Translations under genes and position numbers: made by a program
Assembly (NCBI GenBank): GCA_003520425.1
Contig: DOUU01000389.1
Span: 1 to 16,600 of the forward strand
Origin: Deltaproteobacteria bacterium
GTDB lineage: Bacteria > Myxococcota_A > UBA9160
Reading direction: 5' to 3'
DNA: 16,600 nt
The notes under the pieces: generated by a model
Database searches by the model: none
The model's input: only the letters and a program-made list of their open reading frames with translations
Told to the model about the DNA's origin: nothing
In this document: piece by piece, positions 7,364 to 15,346 of the stretch
Layout: the number at the start of each line of letters is the position of its first letter
How positions within the stretch are numbered: position 1 is the first letter of the stretch

Positions 7364-8460
7364 GCGAACCGCAGCCGGGAGCACAGCCCTTCGCGACGGT
7401 GCCGGTCGCACTTGGCGACCGAAGCTATCCCATCCACATCGGTTCCGGCCTACTCGGGTGGCTTGGGGGCGAGATCGCCCGACACACGAAGGCGACGCGT
7501 GCGGCGGTGGTCACGGTCCCCATGGTGGGCCGGCGCTACGCAGGAAGGCTCCTGCGTTCGCTCTGGGAAGCGGGCCTCGAGGCTAGGCGGATCGGAGTGC
7601 GCGACGGCGACGCGCACAAGAATCTGCGCGAGGTGGCACGCCTGTACGAGGCCCTGCTCGATTTTGGGGCCGACCGTGCCACCGTGGTGGTTGCCCTGGG
7701 GGGCGGCACCGTGGGTGACCTCGCGGGCTTCGCAGCGGCAACCCTTCTGCGCGGATTGCCTTTCGTGCAGGTGCCTACCACTCTGCTCGCGATGGTCGAC
7801 GCGAGCGTCGGCGGGAAGGTCGGGGTGAACCTACCGCGCGGTAAGAACCTTGTGGGGGCCTTTCACCAGCCACGGCTCGTGGGAATCGACATCGACACTC
7901 TCGCGTCGTTGCCCGTGCGCGAGCGGGCCGCGGGTCTCGCGGAGGTGGTAAAGGCCGGCGCTCTCTGGGATGCGGCATTCTTCGAGCAACTCGAGCGCAA
8001 TGCCGAGAGTGTGCTCCGCCTCGAACCCGAGGCGCTCCTCCCTACCCTCGAGCGAGCCTGCGCGATCAAGGCGCAGATTGTGGCGGAGGACGAACGGGAG
8101 GCGGGCCGGCGGATGCTCCTGAACCTCGGGCATACGTTGGCCCACGCGATCGAGACGCTCTATCGCTATCGCAGAATCCTTCACGGAGAGGCCGTTGCAA
8201 TGGGCATGGTCTTTGCGGCCCGGCGCTCCGAGGCCTTGGGCCTGTGCCCCCCGGGAGTTGCGGGGAGAGTCGAAACCTTGCTCCGCCGGCTCGGTCTTCC
8301 CACCGAACTCCCTCACTTCCCGAGGCGAGCTTATCTCTCGGCCCTTCGTGTCGATAAGAAGAGACGGGATGCTCGCATCCAGTTCGTCGCCCTGCGCGCC
8401 ATTGGACGCGCGGAGACGGTTCCGCTGACACCCGCCGAGATCCTTCCGGCCGGGGACTGA
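7360..8460 (+). CDS. aroB: 3-dehydroquinate synthase
   Basis: NAD- and metal-dependent enzyme that cyclises DAHP to 3-dehydroquinate, the second shikimate-pathway step. It has 366 residues, full length. Motifs in order: GGGTVGDLAGF (114-124, NAD binding), PTTLLAMVDASVGGKVGVN (139-157), GKNLVGAFHQP (161-171), AEVVKAG (194-200, metal ligand E195), NLGHTLAHAIE (255-265, H258), HGEAVAMGM (275-283, H275) and DKK near residue 337. The third position after NLGH is Leu-Ala rather than the common Phe-Gly, a mild change. The GTG start at 7360 overlaps the aroK stop as GTGA. The next gene begins 18 nt after the stop. Confidence 0.97.
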   Translation: MSEPQPGAQPFATVPVALGDRSYPIHIGSGLLGWLGGEIARHTKATRAAVVTVPMVGRRYAGRLLRSLWEAGLEARRIGVRDGDAHKNLREVARLYEALLDFGADRATVVVALGGGTVGDLAGFAAATLLRGLPFVQVPTTLLAMVDASVGGKVGVNLPRGKNLVGAFHQPRLVGIDIDTLASLPVRERAAGLAEVVKAGALWDAAFFEQLERNAESVLRLEPEALLPTLERACAIKAQIVAEDEREAGRRMLLNLGHTLAHAIETLYRYRRILHGEAVAMGMVFAARRSEALGLCPPGVAGRVETLLRRLGLPTELPHFPRRAYLSALRVDKKRRDARIQFVALRAIGRAETVPLTPAEILPAGD

Positions 8461-8478
8461 GTTGCCAGGGGAGGGGCC

Positions 8479-9294
8479 GTGCAGGAACTTGACATCGATT
8501 CCGTAGGCGCAGCCAGTGTATCGGGAGATCGCGTCCGAGGTGCGAACCCCGGCGGAGCCAGCGACGAGGTGGCCGCGCTGATCCAGACGGGAGCTGGCAA
8601 TCCTGCCTCGCCGGCCGCTGTGGCTCTGGCAGATGCTTGGCGGCGCGCGGGTCGTGCGGACGAGGCTGTGCGCGTCGCACGAGAGGCGCTCCAGCACCAA
8701 CCCGAATCGATGTCGGTCCGCGTGGTGCTTGCTCTGGCGCTGCTCGATCTGGGGAAGCCAGGCGAAGCAGGGGGCGAGCTTGCGCAAGCCTTCGACGCCT
8801 CCCCCGAGCGCGCCCTCGGCCGCGCGGCCCTTGAGCGCGTGACCGCAGAGGCCGCACACCGCTGCGTCCTGCCTGCGTCCTTGCCGGTACCGCCGCCTGC
8901 GCCGGCGCAGCCCCTCGAGCTGCTCGACGAAATACCTGGGGAGGAGTTCGACCGCGCGTTCGACGCAGCGGAGTCCGAGGACGAGGGCTTGATCGACGCC
9001 AATCACGTGGCGGAGCAAGCCATCCGCACGGTCGAAGGAGGCGGAGACGAAGATCTCGTGTCGTCACCGGCGTCTCCGTTCGCGACCGCGACGATGGCGG
9101 GCCTTCTCGAACGCCAAGGTCACGTCGCAGAGGCCCGCGTCGTGCGCGAACGCGCGACTACAAGGCCGGACGAGAACGGCCGCATCCTAGACCCCGCGCG
9201 CCAACCTGCCAGCGACGCGAAGGCTGGCGACAGAGCGCGCATCTTGGCCACCCTCGAGCGCTGGCTCGAGAACCTGCAAAGGGGAGCTGCATGA
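8479..9294 (+). CDS. TPR protein coupled to a Roadblock/LC7 protein
   Basis: A 271-residue soluble protein with no signal peptide or membrane segment. Two TPR-like helical repeats occupy about residues 46-112 (ALADAWRRAGRADEAVRVAREAL, then VVLALALLDLGKPGEAGGELAQAF). A variable Pro- and acid-rich middle (about 130-195) is followed by another helix-turn-helix repeat, FATATMAGLLERQGHVAEARVV (about 201-222). The C-terminus is a helical RILATLERWLENLQ. The final helix-repeat wording resembles TPR proteins that accompany Roadblock genes in deltaproteobacteria (from memory). The GTG at 8479 has GGGGAGGGG just upstream. The stop overlaps the next ATG as ATGA, so the two proteins are probably made in matched amounts and may interact. 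Exact function unknown. Confidence 0.85.
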   Translation: MQELDIDSVGAASVSGDRVRGANPGGASDEVAALIQTGAGNPASPAAVALADAWRRAGRADEAVRVAREALQHQPESMSVRVVLALALLDLGKPGEAGGELAQAFDASPERALGRAALERVTAEAAHRCVLPASLPVPPPAPAQPLELLDEIPGEEFDRAFDAAESEDEGLIDANHVAEQAIRTVEGGGDEDLVSSPASPFATATMAGLLERQGHVAEARVVRERATTRPDENGRILDPARQPASDAKAGDRARILATLERWLENLQRGAA

Positions 9295-9665
9295 GCTTCA
9301 GATCGATTCTCCAGAGCATCGTCGAGGGTTGTGGCGGCGGCCTAGGCGCCGCCCTCATGGGCAATGACGGGATTCCGATCGAGCAGGTGAGCGCGGGCAA
9401 GGGCGCGTCGGCCATGCCCGGCGACGATGTGGGCGCAGCGGGTGTCGAGTTCGGGCGGATCCTGGAGGAGATTCGCAAGGCGTCTGACGCCCTCGGAGGG
9501 GGTGCACTGACTGAGACCGTCGTAAGCCTCGCTCATTTCACCCTCATTCTGCGTCACATCGACGACGACACGTTTGTCGTGTTGGCTCTCGCCCCGGATG
9601 GCAACCTCGGAAAGGCGCGCTATCTGATCCGACGCCATCTGCTCGAGCTGCGCGAGGAGCTGTAG
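9291..9665 (+). CDS. Roadblock/LC7 domain protein (MglB-like)
   Basis: A 124-residue single-domain protein. It begins [31 protein letters not shown], a typical Roadblock/LC7 start: helix 1, then strand and turn GNDGIPIE. The middle contains [37 protein letters not shown]. The end is [34 protein letters not shown], the last strand and C-terminal helix. Roadblock dimers regulate small Ras-like GTPases; MglB acts on MglA to set cell polarity and pilus position in Myxococcus. It is shorter than typical MglB, and no MglA-like GTPase is in the window, so an MglB role is only suggested. It is coupled to the upstream TPR gene by an ATGA overlap. Confidence 0.85.
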   Translation: MSFRSILQSIVEGCGGGLGAALMGNDGIPIEQVSAGKGASAMPGDDVGAAGVEFGRILEEIRKASDALGGGALTETVVSLAHFTLILRHIDDDTFVVLALAPDGNLGKARYLIRRHLLELREEL

Positions 9666-9714
9666 CCGGCCGGCGATTGCACCTCCGCTTGCAGACCGGG
9701 CGCTGGGGGTCATC

Positions 9715-10173
9715 ATGACGGAGCCGCTCCGCGTCCTGGTTGTGCATGGACCCAACCTGAATCTGCTGGGTTCGCGGGAGCCCGAAATCTACGGCACGAC
9801 AACCCTCGATGAGATCAATGCTTCGCTGACCGCCCAGGCCAAGGAGACGGGTGCGGAGCTTGAGTTCTTCCAATCCAATCACGAGGGAGCTCTGATCGAC
9901 CGCGTCCAAGAGGCGCCCGCCTTCGCGGACGGAATCGTGATCAATCCTGGTGGCCTGACGCACACGAGCGTGGCTTTGCGCGACGCGCTGTTCGCAACTT
10001 CCCTTCCCGTGGTCGAGGTCCACCTTTCGAACATCCATGGCCGAGAGGAGTTCCGTCGCCACTCGTTCATTTCAGGGATCGCGCGTGCCGTCGTCGTCGG
10101 CTTCGGCCCCCACAGCTACTCATTGGCGTTGGACGGGCTCCTGCACCTGCTCCGTCTCGCGAGAACGGAGTGA
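9715..10173 (+). CDS. aroQ: Type II 3-dehydroquinate dehydratase
   Basis: Dodecameric type II dehydroquinase that converts 3-dehydroquinate to 3-dehydroshikimate, the third step of the pathway and the reaction after AroB. It has 152 residues, standard length. Active-site elements: HGPNLNLLG (11-19, N14), R21, catalytic Y26 in [18 protein letters not shown] (53-62), [16 protein letters not shown] (77-92), the proton donor H103 in VEVHLSN, and REEFRRHS (110-117). The first motif has His rather than the usual Asn before GPN. The ATG at 9715 follows a GGGGG sequence, 49 nt after the Roadblock gene. The stop overlaps the next GTG as GTGA. Confidence 0.97.
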   Translation: MTEPLRVLVVHGPNLNLLGSREPEIYGTTTLDEINASLTAQAKETGAELEFFQSNHEGALIDRVQEAPAFADGIVINPGGLTHTSVALRDALFATSLPVVEVHLSNIHGREEFRRHSFISGIARAVVVGFGPHSYSLALDGLLHLLRLARTE

Positions 10174-10994
10174 GCCGCCGAGTCCGCCGGCTTCGGCTGC
10201 TGCGCGACGGCCCAGCATCAGGACCGTGGAACATGGGCCTGGACGAGGCCCTCCTGCGGAGCGCCTGTGCAGGCGCCGTGACGCTCCGACTCTACACATG
10301 GGATAGCCCATGGCTCTCCCTGGGGTATGGCCAGAAAGCAGATCCGCTCCGGGTGGAGCGCTGCCGCGCCGCCGGCGTCGGCCTCATCCGGCGGGCGACA
10401 GGCGGCGCTGCGGTGCTCCACGGCTCGGACTTGACCTACGCCGTCGCTGCTCCCGCAGATGAACTGCCGCCGGGGCTCGTCGGGACGTATCGCCTTGTCT
10501 CCAGTGCCCTGGTCGAGGCGCTCCAAGCCGCGGGGGTAGACGCGCGGCGTAGCGACGGGTGGCCGCGTGCCGGGGCCCCCGGGTGCCCTTTCGACTGCTT
10601 CACGCAACCGGCAGCCGAAGAGATCTGCGCAGGTCCTCTTCCGAACCGAAAGCTCGTGGGAAGCGCCCAGCGGCGGCTTGGAGGAGCGGTCCTCCAGCAC
10701 GGCAGCATCCGGCTCGCGCCGGATCCCCCTTCGGCTGTCCTGGCAGCGGGGCTATCGCATCGGGCTGCCACGAGCCTCGCGGAGCTCGGCTGTTCCACCG
10801 ATATCAATGAGATAGCCAGCCAACTTGCCCACGCCCTCGCGGAGGATCTTAGGCTTCCGCTTGCCCTTGACGAGGCTTCCCCGGCGGAGCGGGAGTACGC
10901 CCGCGCACGAATGCGCAGCCATTCATCCGATCCCCTCGCTCCACCAGCGCCCCTCGCACCGCTCCCCTCAAGGGGGCTTCTGGCTGGCCGATAA
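10170..10994 (+). CDS. Lipoate/octanoate transferase-ligase family protein (LipM-like)
   Basis: Member of the BPL/LplA/LipB superfamily that attaches octanoyl or lipoyl groups to carrier proteins; 274 residues, the length of LipM. Motifs: [17 protein letters not shown] (13-29), [10 protein letters not shown] (46-55), [19 protein letters not shown] (74-92, substrate and adenylate loop), [11 protein letters not shown] (142-152, with C143 where LipM has its acyl-carrying Cys) and [22 protein letters not shown] (159-180, conserved K161). C143 followed by F and the GSAQ-R-GAxLQHGSI wording favour an octanoyltransferase of LipM type over an ATP-dependent LplA, but LplA cannot be excluded. The C-terminus is Pro/Ala-rich. 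The GTG at 10170 overlaps the aroQ stop. A hairpin follows. Confidence 0.88.
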   Translation: MSRRVRRLRLLRDGPASGPWNMGLDEALLRSACAGAVTLRLYTWDSPWLSLGYGQKADPLRVERCRAAGVGLIRRATGGAAVLHGSDLTYAVAAPADELPPGLVGTYRLVSSALVEALQAAGVDARRSDGWPRAGAPGCPFDCFTQPAAEEICAGPLPNRKLVGSAQRRLGGAVLQHGSIRLAPDPPSAVLAAGLSHRAATSLAELGCSTDINEIASQLAHALAEDLRLPLALDEASPAEREYARARMRSHSSDPLAPPAPLAPLPSRGLLAGR

Positions 10995-11002
10995 ATCACA
11001 GA

Positions 11003-11033
11003 GAGGGGGAGACTCGGCTCCCTCGGCTCCCCC
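11003..11033 (+). terminator. GAGGGGGAG/GGCTCCCCC hairpin with tandem 9-mer in the loop
   Basis: GGGGGAG (11005-11011) pairs with CTCCCCC (11027-11033). The loop contains the 9-mer CTCGGCTCC in two perfect tandem copies (11013-11021 and 11022-11030); the second runs into the right arm. It separates the lipoyl-pathway gene (stop at 10994) from the large TPR gene (start 11055). There is no T-run. It may end the upstream transcript or act in the leader of the TPR gene. Confidence 0.4.
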
Positions 11034-11054
11034 CATTGCGAGGCTGAGGGGTCC

Positions 11055-14000
11055 TTGGCGATCAATAAGCGCAAGATCCTTGAAGCGGCGCAGAAATTCC
11101 TTCAGAAGGGCTCCCTCGACAAGGCGCTGAAGGAGTATCAGACCCTTCTTCAGGCAGACCCCCGTGACAGCAACTCCCGGCTCAAGCTGGGTGATATCCA
11201 CCTCAAGCTGGGTCAGAAGGATGAGGCGATCGCGGCCTATCTCAAGGTCGCCGAACAGTTCATGAAGGACGGCTTCGATGCGAAGGCCGTCGCGCTCTAC
11301 AAGCAGATCACGAAGATCGACGCCAATCGCTCAGACGTCCAAGTCCCGCTGGCTGAGCTCTACCAACGCCTTGGCCTTACCTCCGAAGCCATGGCCGCAC
11401 TGCAGACGGCGGCGGATGCCTATCACCGCGAAGGACGCAAGCGGGACGCTCTTGAACTCCTTCGGAAGATGGCAACGCTCGATCCGACGAACACAACGAG
11501 CCGCATGAAGATCGCCGAGCTCCTTCGGCAGGCCGGGCTCAAGGACGAGGCAATCGTCGAATACGAGGAGGTGGCTGCCGAGCTGGCACGCCACGATGAG
11601 ACCGAGGGTCTGATTCAGGTCTATGAGCGAATCTTGGAGCTGGACTCAAATCGTCCGACAGCGTTGGTCGGGCTTGCGCGTGGACTGATCGCCAAGGGGC
11701 AGGCGGACCGCGCGGAACCTTTCGCAAAGCGTGCCACTGAAGTGCGACCCGACTCGACGGACGGCTTCGAGCTCCTTGCCGAAGCTTATCGCGCCAGCGG
11801 GCGCGTGGAAGAGCTCGAACCCCTTTACCGCAAGCTCGCCGACCTCCATCGCATGCACGGCGATGAGGATCGCGCGAGAGAGATCCTGCAGCGCTTTGTG
11901 TCGGCCGAACCCCTTCAACTCGAAGAGTCCGCGCTGCAGGCCACGCCGACGCCGCAGGAAGGCGAGCCCGATGTGCTCGACGATACGCCCCTCCCCCGCG
12001 AAGGATCAGCCCAACAGGAGGAGGACGACGCGGCTTTTTTTGAGACCGCGGCCCCGGTGCCCCAGGCAACTTCACCAGAGGTTGACGTCGAGCAAGCCCT
12101 TGCGGAAGCGAGCGTCTACGTGCGCTATGGCAAGCACGACCGCGCGATCGCCGGCCTCGAGGCGGTTCTTTCGCGCGAGCCGGAAAACCGCGCAGCGCTC
12201 GAGAAACTCGGTGAGGTCCTTTCGCTGTCGGGTGATCTCGCACGGGCCGTTTCGGTCTGGACTCAGGCGGCGAAGGTGGCGCGCGGAGAAGGCGACAACG
12301 ACGCCGTGTCGCTGCTCCGGGATCGGATCGAAGCTCTTGCACCCGGAAAGGGCGCAGGAATCGACTTCGGGGCGGCGCAGTCCCGACCCTCCCCGGCGCC
12401 CGCGCCGAAGGGCGGGCCACAAGCGCCTGGTCAGCCCGAGCCGAGCGACCCCTTCGTCGATGTCGACGTTAATCTCGACGGGCCCGAAGGCGAGCCCGGC
12501 GCTGAAGCCGGAAGTAGCCCACCGGCCGATCTCGAGATCGACCTGGGATCCGACCTCCTTGGCGACGACCTGCCACCTTCGCTTGATCAACCGGAGGAGG
12601 AATCATCCGAGATCTCCGACACCGCCGCGACACCTGCGGATCTTGGCGACGGAGGTGCCACTAAGGTTGCGTTCGATGAAGCATCTACCGGAGAAGAGGC
12701 GGAGGCGGGGGGATCCGGTGGTTCATCTACGACGCCCCAGCAGATCGTTGAGGACCTCGAGGAAGGCGAGTTCTACTTCCACCAGGGTCTCCACGATGAA
12801 GCGACAGCCGTTTACAAGAAGGTTCTAGCTGCCGCTCCGAACCATCCACAGGCGCTGCTTCGCCTTGGAGAAATCGCCGCGGCCCGCGGCCAAGACCCCG
12901 GAACATCCTCCGCCTCAGCGGCAGCCGAGAAGGTCGCGGTCACTCCGCCGATGCCGAAGCGCGGCAAGCTCGAAGAGACTGACCCCTCTCTCGGAGCGGA
13001 CAATGCACCGTGGAGTAGAAAGACCGAACAAGGCAAAGCCGGCTCCAAGGCGCCGGCTGAAGAAGCAGCATTGCAGCAGACCGACGCTCGTGAGGTGTCG
13101 GCAGATTTCTCAGACCTCATGGGGGATGAGGATCTTGAACCGCCCTCCCTGGGGTCGAAACACACGGGCGAGTCTCTGGACCTGTCGGCGCCAAGCCTTG
13201 GTGGCGAGTCCTCCACGGAAGTGGAAGGGAAGCGCGGCGCGGACGAAGGCGCCGTCGAGGATACAGATCCCGATCTCGCCACGGCGGTCGAGGAGGAGAC
13301 AGAACCGGAAGTCCCGAGCGAATCCGGCACAGTCTCGGCGGAGGAATCGTCGTTTGATCTTGCCGCCGAGCTCTCCGAAGTTTTCGCGGACGACGACCGG
13401 AGGTCGAGTGGAACGTCAGGGAGTTTTGATGACAGTTTTGCGGCCGTCTTTCGCGAATTCAAGCGTGGCGTACAACGGACCGTCAGTCAGGGCGACTATG
13501 AAACGCACTATGACCTTGGCATCGCCTATCGCGAGATGGGTTTGTTTGAAGATGCCGTCGGTGAGTTCCAATTGGCGGTGGAATCGCCCACGCGCCGGAT
13601 GGATTGTCTCCATATGCTCGGGCTCTGTGCGATCGATTTAAAGCGCCCAGAGGAGGCAATCGCGCACCTTGACCGGGCCCTCGCTCTGCCTGATGTGCCC
13701 GATCCGCAGCAGGTGGCCCTTCGATTTGACTTGGGGCGCGCATTTGCACAAATGGGGGATCGGGATCGAGCTCGCACGGCCTTCGAAACGGTTGCAGCCC
13801 TCGATCCCGAGTTCCAAGACGTAGGCGAGCGACTCGCCGAACTCAACGGACCGGACTCTTCCATGGCGGCCGAAGAGAACGACGTGACCTCGGACGTGAT
13901 CGAGTCTCTAGGCGGGGACGACGCCACGAACTCCAACGACGAATCAGCCGCAGCCTTCGGGACAGCGGAGAACTTTGAGTCCTTCGACGACGTCATCGCG

Positions 14001-14243
14001 GAGGCCGAATCTGAACTCGAGCCAGGAGTGGGGCGGCAAGGCGATACCGAGCACCCGGGTCAACGGCGAAACGCAGCCGAAAAGAAGGATCAGGCCGCTC
14101 CGGCGCCTTTGCCTTCCAAGGCCTCGGGGCGCGCGACCCCCGCCGAGACGCCGGCTCCGCCCGAGCGCCGCGACTCAGAGCCGGGCACGAACCAGGGCAC
14201 GGGGCCCACGCCGCCGCGTCGTCGCAAGATCTCGTTCGTGTAA
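11055..14243 (+). CDS. Large acidic multi-TPR protein (1062 residues)
   Basis: A soluble-looking 1062-residue protein without a signal peptide. An N-terminal array of about seven TPR/half-TPR repeats (about 5-290) starts ILEAAQKFLQKGSLDKALKE. An acidic linker with phenylalanine pair F328-F329 follows. A second TPR block lies at about 340-430. Long Asp/Glu/Ser-rich disordered segments surround a short TPR at about 560-615. A C-terminal TPR domain (about 795-935) contains FREFKRGVQRT and DYETHYDLGIAYREMGL. That signature recurs in large TPR proteins of deltaproteobacteria and resembles the FimV C-terminal region (from memory). The tail is Pro/Arg-rich. The start is TTG at 11055 with GAGGGG at 11046-11051; no better start precedes the repeats. 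It is paired with the ExeA-like ATPase 9 nt downstream. Likely a scaffold; precise role unknown. Confidence 0.88.
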   Translation: MAINKRKILEAAQKFLQKGSLDKALKEYQTLLQADPRDSNSRLKLGDIHLKLGQKDEAIAAYLKVAEQFMKDGFDAKAVALYKQITKIDANRSDVQVPLAELYQRLGLTSEAMAALQTAADAYHREGRKRDALELLRKMATLDPTNTTSRMKIAELLRQAGLKDEAIVEYEEVAAELARHDETEGLIQVYERILELDSNRPTALVGLARGLIAKGQADRAEPFAKRATEVRPDSTDGFELLAEAYRASGRVEELEPLYRKLADLHRMHGDEDRAREILQRFVSAEPLQLEESALQATPTPQEGEPDVLDDTPLPREGSAQQEEDDAAFFETAAPVPQATSPEVDVEQALAEASVYVRYGKHDRAIAGLEAVLSREPENRAALEKLGEVLSLSGDLARAVSVWTQAAKVARGEGDNDAVSLLRDRIEALAPGKGAGIDFGAAQSRPSPAPAPKGGPQAPGQPEPSDPFVDVDVNLDGPEGEPGAEAGSSPPADLEIDLGSDLLGDDLPPSLDQPEEESSEISDTAATPADLGDGGATKVAFDEASTGEEAEAGGSGGSSTTPQQIVEDLEEGEFYFHQGLHDEATAVYKKVLAAAPNHPQALLRLGEIAAARGQDPGTSSASAAAEKVAVTPPMPKRGKLEETDPSLGADNAPWSRKTEQGKAGSKAPAEEAALQQTDAREVSADFSDLMGDEDLEPPSLGSKHTGESLDLSAPSLGGESSTEVEGKRGADEGAVEDTDPDLATAVEEETEPEVPSESGTVSAEESSFDLAAELSEVFADDDRRSSGTSGSFDDSFAAVFREFKRGVQRTVSQGDYETHYDLGIAYREMGLFEDAVGEFQLAVESPTRRMDCLHMLGLCAIDLKRPEEAIAHLDRALALPDVPDPQQVALRFDLGRAFAQMGDRDRARTAFETVAALDPEFQDVGERLAELNGPDSSMAAEENDVTSDVIESLGGDDATNSNDESAAAFGTAENFESFDDVIAEAESELEPGVGRQGDTEHPGQRRNAAEKKDQAAPAPLPSKASGRATPAETPAPPERRDSEPGTNQGTGPTPPRRRKISFV
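12035..12041 (+). repeat. T7 tract inside the large TPR gene
   Basis: Seven T residues encode the end of an Ala codon and F328-F329, at the border between the N-terminal TPR array and the acidic linker. Adding one T, or a -1 slip, gives an immediate TGA at 12041-12043 and would release the N-terminal TPR array alone. The run is unusual in such GC-rich coding DNA. Confidence 0.6.
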
Positions 14244-14252
14244 GGGGACTTT

Positions 14253-15341
14253 GTGGAGCACCTTAGACACTTCGGACTTGCCCAAGATCCGTTTCAGAAT
14301 GATCCGTTGTCGCGCCTCTACTTCGCAAGCCACGAGCATGCGGACGCCGAACGCCGTCTTCTTCGTGGTCTTCGGCAGGCCAAGAGCCTCGCCGTCTTAC
14401 TGGGCGAACACGGTTCGGGCAAGAGCACGATTGCGCGACACTTGCTGGACAGCCTCGAGGAAGAGAAGTTTGAAGCGAGCATGATGGTGGTCCTTCAGGG
14501 AGAGACCGGTTCCAACTGGTTCCTCACGAGAATCGCGCGTCAACTCGGGGTTGAGGAGCCTACCGCCGAGCGTGGGGGGCTCGTTACTCAGATCTTTAAT
14601 CGCCTCGTGGACGTGCGCGAAGAAGGAAGACACTCAGTTGTGCTGATTGACGGGGCTCATCAACTGCGTCCGAGGGAGGATCTAGGCGAACTCAAAGCTC
14701 TCCTGCATCTCGAACACGACGAGCGGCACCTCCTCACGGTGGTGCTTGTGGGCCTGCCAGAGTTGGGAGAGCGCCTTGCAGCTGACTCTGCGGTAGCCCA
14801 GCGTGTGGAAGTCCGTGTCGCGCTGTCTGGCCTCGACGTGCGATCCACTGGGGAGTACGTCGCCCATCGAGTTCGCGCTGCAGGAGGAGATCCGCGCATC
14901 TTCGAGCCCACGGCCGTAGAGGTGCTCTGTTGTGCCGCTCGAGGCCTACCTCGGATCGTGAACACTCTCGCCGACAATGCGCTCTTTGAGGCGCATCTGG
15001 TGGGACGCCGGACGGTCAGTCCGACCGACGTCTTGCGCGCGGCGCAGGACTTGGGGATTCCGGCTCCAGAGGGAAGCGTGGATGCTCAGGGGATCGCCGC
15101 CCCTTCTGCGGCTCGACCGGCTGGACCCAGTGCAACCATGCTCGATGAAACATCGCGCGAAGGAGGCCGACCAGTTCCGCAGGCCACCCTGGAGGCCGAC
15201 GCTGAGGATGCGCCGATCTTCGAGGCGGGAAGCCTGGGCGCCGACCCGTTTCAGGGCCCTGGCGATGTATCCGACGATGGGCCTCCGAAGGAAGAGGAGA
15301 TCGAGGGGCTTTTCGTCGACCTCATCGACGAGGAGCGTTGA
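14253..15341 (+). CDS. ExeA/GspA-like AAA ATPase with altered Walker B
   Basis: A 362-residue P-loop ATPase of the ExeA/GspA (AAA_22-like) family. The N-terminus HFGLAQDPFQNDPLSRLYFASHEHADAERRLLRGL is the family signature. Walker A is GEHGSGKST (51-59). Walker B is VVLIDGAHQL with D133 but Gly at 134, where relatives have Glu (LIDEAH/Q). Sensor-like LLTVVLVGLPEL follows, and the lid is about 195-270. The remaining ~90 residues are a Pro/Gly- and acid-rich tail ending PPKEEEIEGLFVDLIDEER. There is no peptidoglycan-binding domain or membrane segment like that of Aeromonas ExeA. The GTG at 14253 has AAGGGG at 14242-14247, overlapping the stop region of the TPR gene. ExeA helps secretin assembly, so a link with PilQ is possible but unproven. 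Confidence 0.9.
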   Translation: MEHLRHFGLAQDPFQNDPLSRLYFASHEHADAERRLLRGLRQAKSLAVLLGEHGSGKSTIARHLLDSLEEEKFEASMMVVLQGETGSNWFLTRIARQLGVEEPTAERGGLVTQIFNRLVDVREEGRHSVVLIDGAHQLRPREDLGELKALLHLEHDERHLLTVVLVGLPELGERLAADSAVAQRVEVRVALSGLDVRSTGEYVAHRVRAAGGDPRIFEPTAVEVLCCAARGLPRIVNTLADNALFEAHLVGRRTVSPTDVLRAAQDLGIPAPEGSVDAQGIAAPSAARPAGPSATMLDETSREGGRPVPQATLEADAEDAPIFEAGSLGADPFQGPGDVSDDGPPKEEEIEGLFVDLIDEER

Positions 15342-15346
15342 ACCGT

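Noticed and set aside
10436..11074. Minus-strand frame opposite the lipoyl-pathway gene
   Set aside because: It has low-complexity Ser/Arg/Ala translation with no motif and overlaps a gene with clear family motifs.
11731..12828. Alternative frame within the large TPR gene (365 codons)
   Set aside because: It is a +1 shadow of the TPR coding sequence, rich in Arg, Ser and Pro with no domain. It matters only as the frame entered if a T were lost from the T7 tract.
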